Of a stretch of 64,000 bases of DNA, positions 51,279-60,022 are shown piece after piece; position 1 is the first letter of the stretch, and each line of letters opens with the position of its first letter. A program made the position numbers and the translations under genes. The stretch is from Streptomyces sp. NBC_00620 (GTDB lineage: Bacteria; Actinomycetota; Actinomycetes; Streptomycetales; Streptomycetaceae): contig NZ_JAPENY010000003.1 of assembly GCF_026341825.1 (NCBI RefSeq), positions 1,860,001 to 1,924,000 on the forward strand, given 5' to 3'. Below the pieces are notes generated by a model. That model saw nothing but the letters and a program-made list of their open reading frames with translations. It ran no database searches and had not been told where the DNA came from.

Positions 51279-51941
51279 TCAGGTCACGACCCCTGGGGTC
51301 GTGGACAGTTGCTGTTGGTTGCCGTTCGCGTGCCGCACGGTGAGTGTGACGGACCTCCCGGGGTCGGCCGCGGCGACCGCCCGCGCCAGGTCGGCGGCCG
51401 AACCGATCCTGGTCTCACCGAAGGCGAGCAGGACGTCGCCGCGCACCAGTCCTGCCGCGTAGCCCGGGCCGGGGATGTGAACGCCGACGACGAGTGCGCC
51501 CGCGTCCTCGGAGGCGTCGACGGCCTCGACGCCGAGCGTTGCGCGTACGGGCTCCTTCCCCGATTCATCCTCCGACTTCCCCGGTTCCTTCGGTTCCTTC
51601 GCGGGGGTTGAACTCCCGCTGTCCGGCGCCGACTTGGACCCGCCGGGCGATGCCGCCCCGGAGGCCTGTCCCGACGGCGCGGACTGGCCGGGCGCGCCCG
51701 CCCCCGCCGCCTGCTTCTGCAGATCCGCCAGCTTGCTCATCCCGATCACCGTGGCGCCCACGGTGCCGAGTCCGACGCCCGACAGGACCAGGACGGTCCC
51801 TACGAAGAGGCCGAACAGCAGAGTCATCAGCCGCTTGCCGCGTCGCCGTGCGGCGTGCGGACGCCGGGCGGCGCCGGACGGACGGCCACCGCCCGGCTCC
51901 TGACCGGGCATCGGCTTGGGACGCAACGCGGTCTGTTCCAT
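51279..51941 (-). CDS. membrane-anchored PDZ domain protein
   Basis: The 220-residue protein has a basic cytoplasmic N-terminus, one transmembrane helix (residues about 39-66), a Gly/Ser/Lys/Pro-rich linker and a C-terminal PDZ domain (ATLGVEAVDASEDAGALV, then VRGDVLLAFGETRIGSAADLARAV). It resembles the PDZ part of HtrA/DegP-like proteins but has no serine protease domain, so it may be a regulator or scaffold on the outer face of the membrane. ATG 51941 opens the protein. It is convergent with the phosphoesterase gene. Confidence 0.8.
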   Translation of the reverse strand: MEQTALRPKPMPGQEPGGGRPSGAARRPHAARRRGKRLMTLLFGLFVGTVLVLSGVGLGTVGATVIGMSKLADLQKQAAGAGAPGQSAPSGQASGAASPGGSKSAPDSGSSTPAKEPKEPGKSEDESGKEPVRATLGVEAVDASEDAGALVVGVHIPGPGYAAGLVRGDVLLAFGETRIGSAADLARAVAAADPGRSVTLTVRHANGNQQQLSTTPGVVT

Positions 51942-52033
51942 TGATCGCCTCCGGCAGATGCTCTACGGACCGCCCCCGGCTGTTGCTCTACCCGGCGCCC
52001 GGGCGCGCGACGATTCACGAACGAGTGAGACTG

Positions 52034-52900
52034 TCAAGCGCGTTCGAGAAGTTTGTCCGCCATTGTCGCCGCGGCTCCGCGCAGTGATCCGCCGTGCACC
52101 AGCTCCGTCCGGTGCACCACGCGTGGCGACACCAGGGGCACGGCGACGGCTCCCGGGACACCGGTGGCCATCGCCCGGGGAAGCAGGGTCAAGCCGTGCC
52201 CGGCCGCGGCCAGCGCCGTGAGAGTGCGGATGTCGGTGCCCTCGTAGCGCAGCGCCGGGCGGAAGCCTCCGCTGCCGTTCGCGGTACGGAGCTGGGCCAA
52301 CGGCAGGCCCGCACCGGGAGCGTCCAGCCAGCGGGCGTCGACCAGGTCGCCGAGGCGCAACCCCGTACGGCGGGCGAGGGGATGGGACTCGGGCAGCAGT
52401 ACGCAGACCGGCTCCTCCCCGACACTCCGCGTGGTCAGCGGCGCCACGTCGGGCAGCCGGAGCGGGTCGCTGGGCGCGGCGAGTCCGTCGACGAGGCCCA
52501 GGTCCGCGGCGCCGGTGGCCACCGCCGCGGGGATCTCGTCGCGGGCCAGCACCCGTACGGTCACACCGGCTGCGGGGAGCGCGGCGACCGTACGCGGCCC
52601 GAGCGCCGTCGGTGCCACCGCGAGCGTCAGCCCGTGCTCGGGCGCGGCCGCCATCCGTACGACGTCGGCGCGGGCGGCGTCCAGGCGCAGCAGCAGCGGT
52701 CCCGCGTGTTCGAGGAGCCGCTCGCCGGACGCGGTGGGCACCACGGGGCGGCGGGTGAGCAGCGGGGTGCCGAGGTCCTGTTCCAGCGCGGCGATGTGCT
52801 GGGACACCGCGGACTGGGTGTAACCGAGCTCGCGGGCGGCTTCCGAGAAGGAGGCGAGCCGGGCCACCGTGACGTACGTACGCAGGAGATGCGGGTCCAT
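52034..52900 (-). CDS. LysR-family transcriptional regulator
   Basis: The 288-residue regulator has the LysR helix-turn-helix (ASFSEAARELGYTQSAVSQHIAALEQ, residues 16-41) and an effector domain. ATG 52900 is preferred as MDPHLLRTYV is the normal LysR start; ATG 52924 adds eight residues. It is divergent from a GATase-like gene 94 bases away, which is a probable target. Confidence 0.9.
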   Translation of the reverse strand: MDPHLLRTYVTVARLASFSEAARELGYTQSAVSQHIAALEQDLGTPLLTRRPVVPTASGERLLEHAGPLLLRLDAARADVVRMAAAPEHGLTLAVAPTALGPRTVAALPAAGVTVRVLARDEIPAAVATGAADLGLVDGLAAPSDPLRLPDVAPLTTRSVGEEPVCVLLPESHPLARRTGLRLGDLVDARWLDAPGAGLPLAQLRTANGSGGFRPALRYEGTDIRTLTALAAAGHGLTLLPRAMATGVPGAVAVPLVSPRVVHRTELVHGGSLRGAAATMADKLLERA

Positions 52901-52994
52901 GTGCTCAAGGATCCCCGACCACATCAGCGTTGCTTATCGAGGGTGCAGAAATCATCGTTGGACGTGAACGAGTAGGGCGGCCGAGGATGTCGGC

Positions 52995-53729
52995 ATGACG
53001 GACAACGCCACGCACACCGCTCGCCTCGCCCTCGTGGGCGACCGCTCCCCCAACGTCGTCTCGCACACCCGCGTCCCGCTCCTGCTCGACGCCCTCGCCA
53101 CCCGTGACCGGCTCGTCCTCGACGCCTACTGGATCCCGTCCGAGGACGCCGTGGACGAGGAAGCCGTGCGCGGCTTCGACGCCGTGTGGGTACTGCCCGG
53201 CAGCCCGTACCGCAGCGAGGCCGGAGTGCTCACCGCCATCCGCACCGCACGCGAGGGCGGCATCCCGTTCCTGGGCACGTGCGGTGGCTTCCAGCACGCC
53301 CTCCTGGAGTACGCCCGTGACGTCTGCGGTCTCACGAACGCCGCCCATGCCGAGAACGACCCCGACGCCGACGACCTCCTCATCGAGCCGCTCGCCTGTT
53401 CCCTCGTCGGCCACGAGGGAACGGTCACCATCGAGCCCGGCTCGCTCGCCCAGTCGGTGATCGGCTCCGAGCGGACGGTCGAGCGCTACTTCTGCGCCTA
53501 CGGCCCCTCACGCCACCTCGACACCCTGCGCGCCCATGGACTGCGGTTCAGCGGTCACGACGAGGACGGTCAGGCGCGGATCGCCGAACTCCCCGGCCAC
53601 CCCTTCTTCCTGGCCACCCTCTTCCAGCCGGAGCTGTCCGGGGACGGCTCGCGTCCACACCCGATCGTGCGGGCGCTGGCGCGAGCCGCAGTGGAGCACG
53701 CGGCGAGGACGCGGCCTCAGCCGGTGTGA
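52995..53729 (+). CDS. CTP synthase C-terminal-related GATase-like protein
   Basis: The 244-residue protein has the class I glutamine amidotransferase fold, close to the C-terminal domain of CTP synthase. The nucleophile is Cys96 in FLGTCGGFQH. The end of the active site reads HPFFLATLFQPEL, where CTP synthase has HPE, so the catalytic His appears to be Gln. Relatives include a group annotated as CTP synthase C-terminal region-related (seleno)protein, some with selenocysteine. Its role is unknown. It is divergent from a LysR regulator. Confidence 0.8.
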   Translation: MTDNATHTARLALVGDRSPNVVSHTRVPLLLDALATRDRLVLDAYWIPSEDAVDEEAVRGFDAVWVLPGSPYRSEAGVLTAIRTAREGGIPFLGTCGGFQHALLEYARDVCGLTNAAHAENDPDADDLLIEPLACSLVGHEGTVTIEPGSLAQSVIGSERTVERYFCAYGPSRHLDTLRAHGLRFSGHDEDGQARIAELPGHPFFLATLFQPELSGDGSRPHPIVRALARAAVEHAARTRPQPV

Positions 53730-53769
53730 CCCTCCTCGTGGCCGCCGTGCCCCGCGGCGCGGTTGAACG

Positions 53770-55953
53770 TCAGACCGACGTCGGCACCTGAGTCCCCGAC
53801 CAGTTGAAGGGGAGTGCGGGTACCCGGTCCGGTACGAAGCCGTGGGCGCGGCGGGCCAGGTCGGCGGCGCCGTAGCGGTGGCAGTCCTGGTGCCACTTCA
53901 GGATGCCGGAGAGCCAGTTCTGCAGCTCCGTCACGTAGCCCTGCATGATCTGGCGCACCTCCTCGGAGAGCTTGAAGTCCTCGTACAGGATGGGCAGTTC
54001 ATGGGTGGCGACGTGCTGGAACTGCTGCATGCGCTGGGTCATCAGGTCGTGGATGACATTGAGCGCGGCCGGGTAGTCGCAGCCGAAGAAGTTCTGCACG
54101 ACGAGGATGCCGTTGTGGACCTCGCCCTCGTACTCGATCTCCTTCTGGTAGGAGAAGACGTCGTTCAGGAGCATCGCGTAGTCCATGGCCGCGTTCTCCA
54201 GCGAGCGGACGGGGCCGCTGCGGTAGACCTCCGGCGGTACCTTCCGGCCGTGGCCGATGCGGCACAGGCTCATGGTGAGTTCGGAGCCGAAGGTGGCGCG
54301 GCGCATCTCCAGGTAGTCGACCGGGTCGGGGATGCGGTGCTGGAGCTGGTTGGACAGCTCCCACAACCAACTCTCCGTCATCACGTCGACCGCGGCCCGG
54401 AACTGGCGCCGCTCGTCCTGGTTCATGTCCGCGGCGGTGCGCTCCCAGAGGTCGATGAGGCCGCGCTCCATGCCGTTCACCGGGACGGGGACCTCCTCAC
54501 CGTCGATGGGCATGCAGGCCGACAGGCGCGCGGTGACCAGCTTGGCGGTGGCCAGGTCGCGGCGGTTGCCGAAGACGAGCGGGTAGTAGTCGTCGCCGTA
54601 GGTGCCCCAGGCCAGCCACTGGGAGCTGACGTCGAGGGCCTCCGGCGTCGCGTCCGGGTGGATGCCCGCCGCGCACAACGGCAGGTCGTAGGCGAGGAGT
54701 TTGTCCTCGTCCCAGACGCCCTCCTGGAGCATCCCCATGTCGCGCATCCAGCCGGTGAGCCGGTCCCGGGCGCCCGCCAGATGCGGGCTGAGCGTCAGCT
54801 CGAACGGCATGTAGAAGTCGGGGAGTTGAGAGGGTCCGACCTTCTGGAACGGGACATGGGTGTACGAGCGCAGCCGCTCGGCACCGGCCGCCGAGAGCAG
54901 CGCGCCGATGTCGACGGCGGACGTCCCGAACCCGGCGGCACCGAAGGGCTCTCCCTGCGACAGGGCCCCCTCGTTCATGTAGCGGCTGGACCGCAGGTGC
55001 CACTCGTGGCCGCCGGACTGCCAGTCCTGGAGCCCTTGCGTGTACGCGGCGACCGCCGCGACCTCGTCCGGGGTGAGCCCCTTCTCCAGGGCCAGCGCGG
55101 GCACTTCGGTGAACGCCGTGTGCTCGAACTGGTGGAGCCGGGAGGTGAGGACGTCGTTGACGGTCTCGGCGGCCTCCTGGGTCGTGCAGCCGAAGAAGGT
55201 CTCCAGGACGAGGACACCGTTGCTGAGCTCGCCCTCGTCCTCGACCTCCCGCTGGTACGAGAACAGGTCGTTGCGCAGATGCACCCCGTCCGAGAACGTC
55301 TCCATCAGCACCCTCAGCGGCCTCGACCCGGCGACGGCGACGGGCACTTCGCGGGTCGCGTACTCGACCAGCCCCGCCGACCAGGGGGCGCCGCCCACCT
55401 TGCGGCGCATCTCGATGTACTCGACGGGGTTGGAGACCCGCCCCTCGTTGATGTTGGAGAGCTCCCACAGCGACTCGTTCAGCAGATGCTCGGTGGAGAC
55501 GGCGAACCGCCTGCGCCACTCGACGGACATCGAGGGCACCGTGCGCGCCCAGAGGTCGGCGAGCCCCGCCTCGACGGGGTTCTCCGGCTCCGGTACGGGA
55601 GTCGAGAGATCCAGCGGCATGAAGAGCGGCAGCCGGTCGAGGTAGGCCTTGCCGCCGTCGCGGTCCTGGCTGCGTTTGAAGATCTCCAGGAAGTGGTCGT
55701 CGAAGAAGAACACCCACATGTACCAGTCGGTGATGAGCGAGAGCGCCGGGCCGTCGCAGTCGGGGTGCGTGTACGCGCAGAGCAGCCCGTAGTCGTGCGC
55801 GTCGAGGTCGGACTGCTCCCAGACTCCGGAGCCCTCCAGCATGCCCATTCCGCGGGCCCATTCGACCGAGTGGGCCCGCGCCTCGTCGAGATGCGGGTTC
55901 AGCCGCGCGGGATACGGCATGTAGAAGTGCGGGAGTTCGAACGGCTGCGTCAT
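53770..55953 (-). CDS. geoA: geosmin synthase (germacradienol/geosmin synthase)
   Basis: The 727-residue bifunctional sesquiterpene synthase makes geosmin from farnesyl diphosphate. The N-terminal domain forms germacradienol and carries DDHFLE at residues 85-90 and NDLFSYQRE at 228-236. The C-terminal domain turns germacradienol into geosmin and carries a DDYYP-type motif (TYGDDYYPLVF) and NDVFSYQKE. Length and both motif sets match the Streptomyces enzyme (Cyc2 in S. coelicolor). It is a single gene; no P450 or methyltransferase is needed. Geosmin is made during sporulation in streptomycetes. Confidence 0.96.
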   Translation of the reverse strand: MTQPFELPHFYMPYPARLNPHLDEARAHSVEWARGMGMLEGSGVWEQSDLDAHDYGLLCAYTHPDCDGPALSLITDWYMWVFFFDDHFLEIFKRSQDRDGGKAYLDRLPLFMPLDLSTPVPEPENPVEAGLADLWARTVPSMSVEWRRRFAVSTEHLLNESLWELSNINEGRVSNPVEYIEMRRKVGGAPWSAGLVEYATREVPVAVAGSRPLRVLMETFSDGVHLRNDLFSYQREVEDEGELSNGVLVLETFFGCTTQEAAETVNDVLTSRLHQFEHTAFTEVPALALEKGLTPDEVAAVAAYTQGLQDWQSGGHEWHLRSSRYMNEGALSQGEPFGAAGFGTSAVDIGALLSAAGAERLRSYTHVPFQKVGPSQLPDFYMPFELTLSPHLAGARDRLTGWMRDMGMLQEGVWDEDKLLAYDLPLCAAGIHPDATPEALDVSSQWLAWGTYGDDYYPLVFGNRRDLATAKLVTARLSACMPIDGEEVPVPVNGMERGLIDLWERTAADMNQDERRQFRAAVDVMTESWLWELSNQLQHRIPDPVDYLEMRRATFGSELTMSLCRIGHGRKVPPEVYRSGPVRSLENAAMDYAMLLNDVFSYQKEIEYEGEVHNGILVVQNFFGCDYPAALNVIHDLMTQRMQQFQHVATHELPILYEDFKLSEEVRQIMQGYVTELQNWLSGILKWHQDCHRYGAADLARRAHGFVPDRVPALPFNWSGTQVPTSV

Positions 55954-56226
55954 GGCCGGGCACTACCCAGGGCCTTCCGGGGGCATCCACGAGCCGGGAC
56001 ATGATCACACCATCGCGTGAATCGGCGTGTGAACGTACGCCGCACCGGCAGACCTCGTGCGTAAAGCCACGGTGTACGCCCGAAGGACGGTAACTGGACG
56101 GGACTTCACCGGCTTCTGGCCGATCCCGTCCTCGTACCTCCAAGTCGCCGCCAACCCTTGTGGCGGCCGCATCTACGCGCAGAGACTACGGGGGTTCACG
56201 CGTCCCCTCCCCTTCCCGGAGTCCCG

Positions 56227-57474
56227 ATGAACCAGCCGAGCCCGTCGCCCCGCCCGTTCTCACGCCGCGCCGCCCTCGCCGGACTCGCCGGAGCGGCGCT
56301 GGCCGGGTCGACAGCGTTCAGCGCGTCGGCAGCCGACCGCAAGCGCTCCGTACGCTTCGCCACCTTCAATGCCTCCCTGAACCGCGGCACCCAGGGCGCC
56401 CTGATCACAGACCTGTCGACGCCCGGCAACATCCAGGCGCAGAACGTCGCGGAGACCATCCAGAGAGTCGATCCCGACATCGTCCTGATCAACGAGTTCG
56501 ACTACGACGAGAACGGCACCTCGGTCGGCCTGTTCCTGCGCAACTACCTCGCGGTGGGCCACAACGGCTCCAAGCCGATCCGCTTCCCGTACCACTTCAC
56601 CGCTCCCGTGAACACCGGCGTCGCCTCCGGGGTGGACCTCGACGGCAGGAACGGGGCGGTCACCACGCCGGGTTCGGACGCGTACGGGCAGGACGCCTAC
56701 GGGTACGGCTGGTTCCCGGGCCAGTACGGCATGGTCGTGCTCTCCAAATGCCCGATCGACACCCGCGCGGTGCGCACCTTCCAGAACTTCCTGTGGAAGG
56801 ACATGCCCGGCAACATCATTCCCGAGGGCTACTACAGCGACGAGGCCCGCGCGATCCTGCGGCTGTCCTCCAAGAGCCACTGGGACGTGCCGGTCCGCGT
56901 CGGCCACGACACCGTGCACTTCCTGGTCTCCCACCCGACGCCGCCCACCTTCGACGGCACGGAGGACCGCAACGGGCGTCGCAACCACGACGAGATCCGG
57001 CTGTGGGCCGACTACATCGGGGGACGCAGGCGTGGCGCCTACCTGTACGACGACAAGGGGGTACGCGGCGGGCTGCGGCCCGGGGCGCGGTTCGTCATCG
57101 CGGGTGACCAGAACGCCGACCCGCACGACGGCGACAGCTACGACGACGCGATTCTGCAGCTCCTGGACCACCCGGCGGTGCGGCTGCCGAAGACTCCGCC
57201 CGCCAGCGCGGGGGGTGTCGAGGCCGCGAGGCTCCAGGGCGGTGCGAACACCTCGCACGTCGGGAACCCGGCGTACGACACCAGCGACTTCAACGACGTC
57301 GCGCCCGGCAATCTGCGGGTGGACCACGTCCTCCCGTCGAAGGGGCTGACGCCGCTGTCCAACGGGATCTTCTGGCCCACGTCGGACGATCCCCTGTACC
57401 GGCTCGTCGGGAACGGCACGACCGTGCCGACGTCCGACCACCGGATGGTGTGGCAGGACGTGCGGGTCGGCTGA
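56227..57474 (+). CDS. Tat-exported endonuclease/exonuclease/phosphatase-family protein
   Basis: The 415-residue protein starts with a twin-arginine signal (FSRRAALAGLAGAALAG) and has the EEP fold: FATFNASLNRG, NEFDYDENG, GDQNADPHDG and the C-terminal VDHVLPSKG and TSDHRMVW. It is probably a secreted nuclease, phosphatase or phospholipase. The domain is large for the family, with a long insert after residue 110. ATG 56227 has CGGAG six bases upstream. The 273-bp region upstream shows nothing notable. Confidence 0.87.
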   Translation: MNQPSPSPRPFSRRAALAGLAGAALAGSTAFSASAADRKRSVRFATFNASLNRGTQGALITDLSTPGNIQAQNVAETIQRVDPDIVLINEFDYDENGTSVGLFLRNYLAVGHNGSKPIRFPYHFTAPVNTGVASGVDLDGRNGAVTTPGSDAYGQDAYGYGWFPGQYGMVVLSKCPIDTRAVRTFQNFLWKDMPGNIIPEGYYSDEARAILRLSSKSHWDVPVRVGHDTVHFLVSHPTPPTFDGTEDRNGRRNHDEIRLWADYIGGRRRGAYLYDDKGVRGGLRPGARFVIAGDQNADPHDGDSYDDAILQLLDHPAVRLPKTPPASAGGVEAARLQGGANTSHVGNPAYDTSDFNDVAPGNLRVDHVLPSKGLTPLSNGIFWPTSDDPLYRLVGNGTTVPTSDHRMVWQDVRVG

Positions 57475-57482
57475 CGGCGAGT

Positions 57483-57513
57483 GGGGGCGGGCTCCTCCGG
57501 AGGCTCCGCCCCC
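57483..57513. terminator. bidirectional hairpin between EEP and F420 oxidoreductase genes
   Basis: GGGGGCGG (57483-57490) pairs with CCGCCCCC (57506-57513), with CCTC-CG-GAGG in the loop. It lies between two convergent stops. Confidence 0.8.
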
Positions 57514-57521
57514 TCGGCCCC

Positions 57522-58385
57522 TCAGCCGCCGGAGAACACCGGCAGCACCTCCGCCGCCACCCACGCGAGCGCGTCGGGCAGCGCCTCCGTCGTCACCGGA
57601 AGCCAGAGGGAGCAGGAGGCGAGACCGGCCTCGGCGAGCCGACCGAGTTCGTCGTTCACGCTGTCGGCGGTGGCCTCTTCGCCGCCGAGCGGACGCCACG
57701 GCATGTCCACGGCCGGGGAGAAGCCCGGTGGCACGAGGAACGCGCCCGAGGTCAGCGCGAGGGTGTCCGGATCCCGGCCGGCCTCCTTGCCGAGCGTCGC
57801 GAGCCGTTCCCGTACGGCGGTCAGGGCGGCCGCGTCGACTCCCGAGCCGTGCCACCCGTCGCCGTACCGCAGGGCCCGGCCCAGTGCCGCGTCGCTCTCT
57901 CCGCCGATCCACACCTCGGGTCCGCCGGGGGTGCGCGGCCGTACTCCCAGCCGCATCCCCTCGGCCCGGTCCTCCCACAACTCCCGCATGACGGCGAGCT
58001 GTTCGTCCATCCGCTTGCCGCGCCCGCGCAACGAGGCACCCACCGCGGCGAACTCCGCCGGGTCCCAGCCGGTGCCGACGCCGAGCGTGAAACGGCCGCC
58101 CGAGACGCGGTCGAGGGTGGCCGCCTGATGGGCGAGGACGACGGGGTTGTAGAGCGGCAGGATCAGGACGCTGGTCACCACCCGGATCCGGTCCGTCGCG
58201 CCCGCGATCGCCGACAGCAGCACCAGCGGGTCCGCGGTCACCCCCAGGTCGCCCGCGAGGACATGGCTCCCTGCAACAAGGTGGTCGAAGCCCAGCCGCT
58301 CGGCCGTGCGGGCCGTCTCCAGGACCCCGTCGAGTTCGCTCTCCTGTCCCGGCCACAGCCGGTGCGGCCCCACTCCGATCCGCAT
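57522..58385 (-). CDS. LLM-class F420-dependent oxidoreductase
   Basis: The 287-residue protein has the luciferase-like TIM barrel of F420-dependent enzymes (MRIGVGPHRLWPGQES start, VTSVLILPLYNPVVLAHQAATLD, FTLGVGTGWDPAEF). Streptomyces makes F420, used in redox and antibiotic chemistry. The substrate is unknown. ATG 58385 has GGGGAG nine bases upstream. It lies four bases after a MerR-family gene, so they are probably one operon. Confidence 0.85.
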   Translation of the reverse strand: MRIGVGPHRLWPGQESELDGVLETARTAERLGFDHLVAGSHVLAGDLGVTADPLVLLSAIAGATDRIRVVTSVLILPLYNPVVLAHQAATLDRVSGGRFTLGVGTGWDPAEFAAVGASLRGRGKRMDEQLAVMRELWEDRAEGMRLGVRPRTPGGPEVWIGGESDAALGRALRYGDGWHGSGVDAAALTAVRERLATLGKEAGRDPDTLALTSGAFLVPPGFSPAVDMPWRPLGGEEATADSVNDELGRLAEAGLASCSLWLPVTTEALPDALAWVAAEVLPVFSGG

Positions 58386-58389
58386 ACCC

Positions 58390-58770
58390 TCAGCTCCCCT
58401 CACGCGCGTCCAGCGCGTCCCGTGTCCGCTCCACCTGTCCGGCCAGCCGTTCGCGCAGTTGCCGCAGCGCGCCGATCCGCCGGTCCAACTCGTCGAGCCG
58501 GTCAGCGGCGGTCTCCAACGCGCCTTCGCACAGCGGCAGTTGATCCAAGGGTTCGTCCAGGCAGCCGTGGCCCAGCGGCTCCCGGATGTCGTCGACGGTC
58601 AGCCCCGCACGCAGCAGACCCTGGATGTTGGCGGCGCGGACCACGACCGACTCGTCGTAGTCCCGGTAGCCGTTGGCCGTCCGTCCGGCAGCCAGCAGGC
58701 CCTGCTGCTCGTAGTACCTCAACGACCGAGTGCTGACGCCCGTCCTGCGGGACAGCTCCCCGATGAGCAT
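58390..58770 (-). CDS. MerR-family transcriptional regulator
   Basis: The 126-residue regulator has the MerR winged helix-turn-helix (MLIGELSRRTGVSTRSLRYYEQQGLL) followed by the GYRDYDES wing and a coiled-coil dimer helix. The C-terminus is short, with no metal-binding cysteine array, so a small-molecule or redox signal is likely. It should act on the palindrome 37 bases upstream of its start, in a promoter with a 19-base spacer. It precedes the F420 oxidoreductase gene in the same operon. Confidence 0.9.
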   Translation of the reverse strand: MLIGELSRRTGVSTRSLRYYEQQGLLAAGRTANGYRDYDESVVVRAANIQGLLRAGLTVDDIREPLGHGCLDEPLDQLPLCEGALETAADRLDELDRRIGALRQLRERLAGQVERTRDALDAREGS

Positions 58771-58799
58771 GCCGATGGATTCCCTTCGCACGCCGCGAC

Positions 58800-58830
58800 G
58801 TTAGGGCCCTGACACTAGTGTCAGGGTCAA
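58800..58830 (-). promoter_or_regulatory. MerR-type promoter and operator
   Basis: The perfect 20-bp palindrome CCCTGACACTAGTGTCAGGG at 58807-58826 fills the 19-base spacer between TTGACC (-35, complement of 58825-58830) and the weak -10 CCTAAC (complement of 58800-58805). Long spacers with a central dyad are typical of MerR autoregulation. Confidence 0.75.
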
Positions 58831-58858
58831 CGCCCCGACAGCGGACGGCGGTTCGCCG

Positions 58859-60022
58859 TCACCGCCTGGCCTGAATCAGCGCATGCGTGCCGCTCGTGCG
58901 CCAGCGCTGCTCCTCGGCGGCGACGAGTGCGGCCTCGGTGCGGGCGTCGAGACCGATGGTCACGTCGGACTTGAGGGTGCGCAGGGCGGCGACCGGACCC
59001 GGGAAGTACGCGGTGGGGGTCGCGAAGGGTGTGGTGGCGGGGCGGAACCGGTCGCCGATCAGGCGGCGGTAGTTCAGGTCACCCTTCATGATCGTCACGT
59101 CCGCCGAGGCGAACTCCGCGCGCAGGTCGTCCGGCATGTCGGCGTACGGCAGGGGTGCGCAGGAGAAGGGGTGGGCCCGGACCGTGAGGCGGCCGTCGGT
59201 CATCGCCGACCAGAGGCGGTGGCCCGACTCACCGGCGGCGCCCTTCGCGGCGGCGAGGTGACGCACCGCGTCGACCACGTCCGCGGTCGTGGCGTCGGAG
59301 ACGTAGTACGGGTACGGCTTCACGTGCAGGACGGCCCGCCCCGCGCGGCCATGGCGCAGGAGATGGTCGATGAGGAGCAGGTCGGGGATGAGTTCGCGGC
59401 CCGCGTTGTCCGCGACCACGCAGAGGGTGCCACCTGCGAACAGCGAACGGAGCAACTCGCTGTCATCGGCCACGAGTGGGGGACTGTCGGCCGTGTCGCC
59501 GTCGGAGCCGGCAAGGCGGAAGCCGAGGTCCGCGCGGTTGCCCCACAGCGAGCCGTGCAGCAGCGCCAACTCCTGGTCCTCGACCGGCTGGTGCGCGAGG
59601 TCGTCGAGCGCGGCGAGTTCCCCGTCCGCCTCCGGGGTGTCGAGTTCGGCGAGCTTGAAGGGGCGGAAGGGGTCAATGCCACGCCAGGGTCCGGGGGCGA
59701 AGTAGCCGACGGATTCGAGGAGTTGGCGGTAGAAGTAGCTCTCGGACCACAGGAAGGGCACGTCGAACCAGGACCGGCCGAAGTACTCCCGTCCCCACGC
59801 CTCCCACTGCTCACGGCCCTCCGCCTGCGCACCGAGCGGTTCGATGACGCCCTCGGTGCAGTTCTCCAGCAGGGCGTCGAGCGCACGCTGCTGCTCGGGG
59901 GCGTACGGGAAGGCGTTGCGCACCTTGCGGATGAGCGCCGGGTGCCGCTCGGCCAGCACGCTCCACGGGAACGAGCCGGGCGCGTTGCTGAGGATCACGG
60001 GTGCGCCTTCGGCGTCAGACAT
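58859..60022 (-). CDS. DUF89/ARMT1-family damage-control phosphatase
   Basis: The 387-residue protein belongs to the ARMT1/DUF89 family. The metal site is seen as VVADNAGRELIPDLLLIDHLL (Asp and Asn) and MKGDLNYRRL (Asp). Family members remove phosphate from damaged sugar phosphates and nucleotides. ATG 60022 has GGAGGA eleven bases upstream. Its start overlaps by 8 bases the end of a gene for a zinc-ribbon membrane protein, indicating coupling. Confidence 0.87.
   Translation of the reverse strand: MSDAEGAPVILSNAPGSFPWSVLAERHPALIRKVRNAFPYAPEQQRALDALLENCTEGVIEPLGAQAEGREQWEAWGREYFGRSWFDVPFLWSESYFYRQLLESVGYFAPGPWRGIDPFRPFKLAELDTPEADGELAALDDLAHQPVEDQELALLHGSLWGNRADLGFRLAGSDGDTADSPPLVADDSELLRSLFAGGTLCVVADNAGRELIPDLLLIDHLLRHGRAGRAVLHVKPYPYYVSDATTADVVDAVRHLAAAKGAAGESGHRLWSAMTDGRLTVRAHPFSCAPLPYADMPDDLRAEFASADVTIMKGDLNYRRLIGDRFRPATTPFATPTAYFPGPVAALRTLKSDVTIGLDARTEAALVAAEEQRWRTSGTHALIQARR

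Noticed and set aside
53842..56004. 720-codon frame antisense to geosmin synthase
   Set aside because: It mirrors the geosmin synthase gene and is an artifact of GC-rich codon use.
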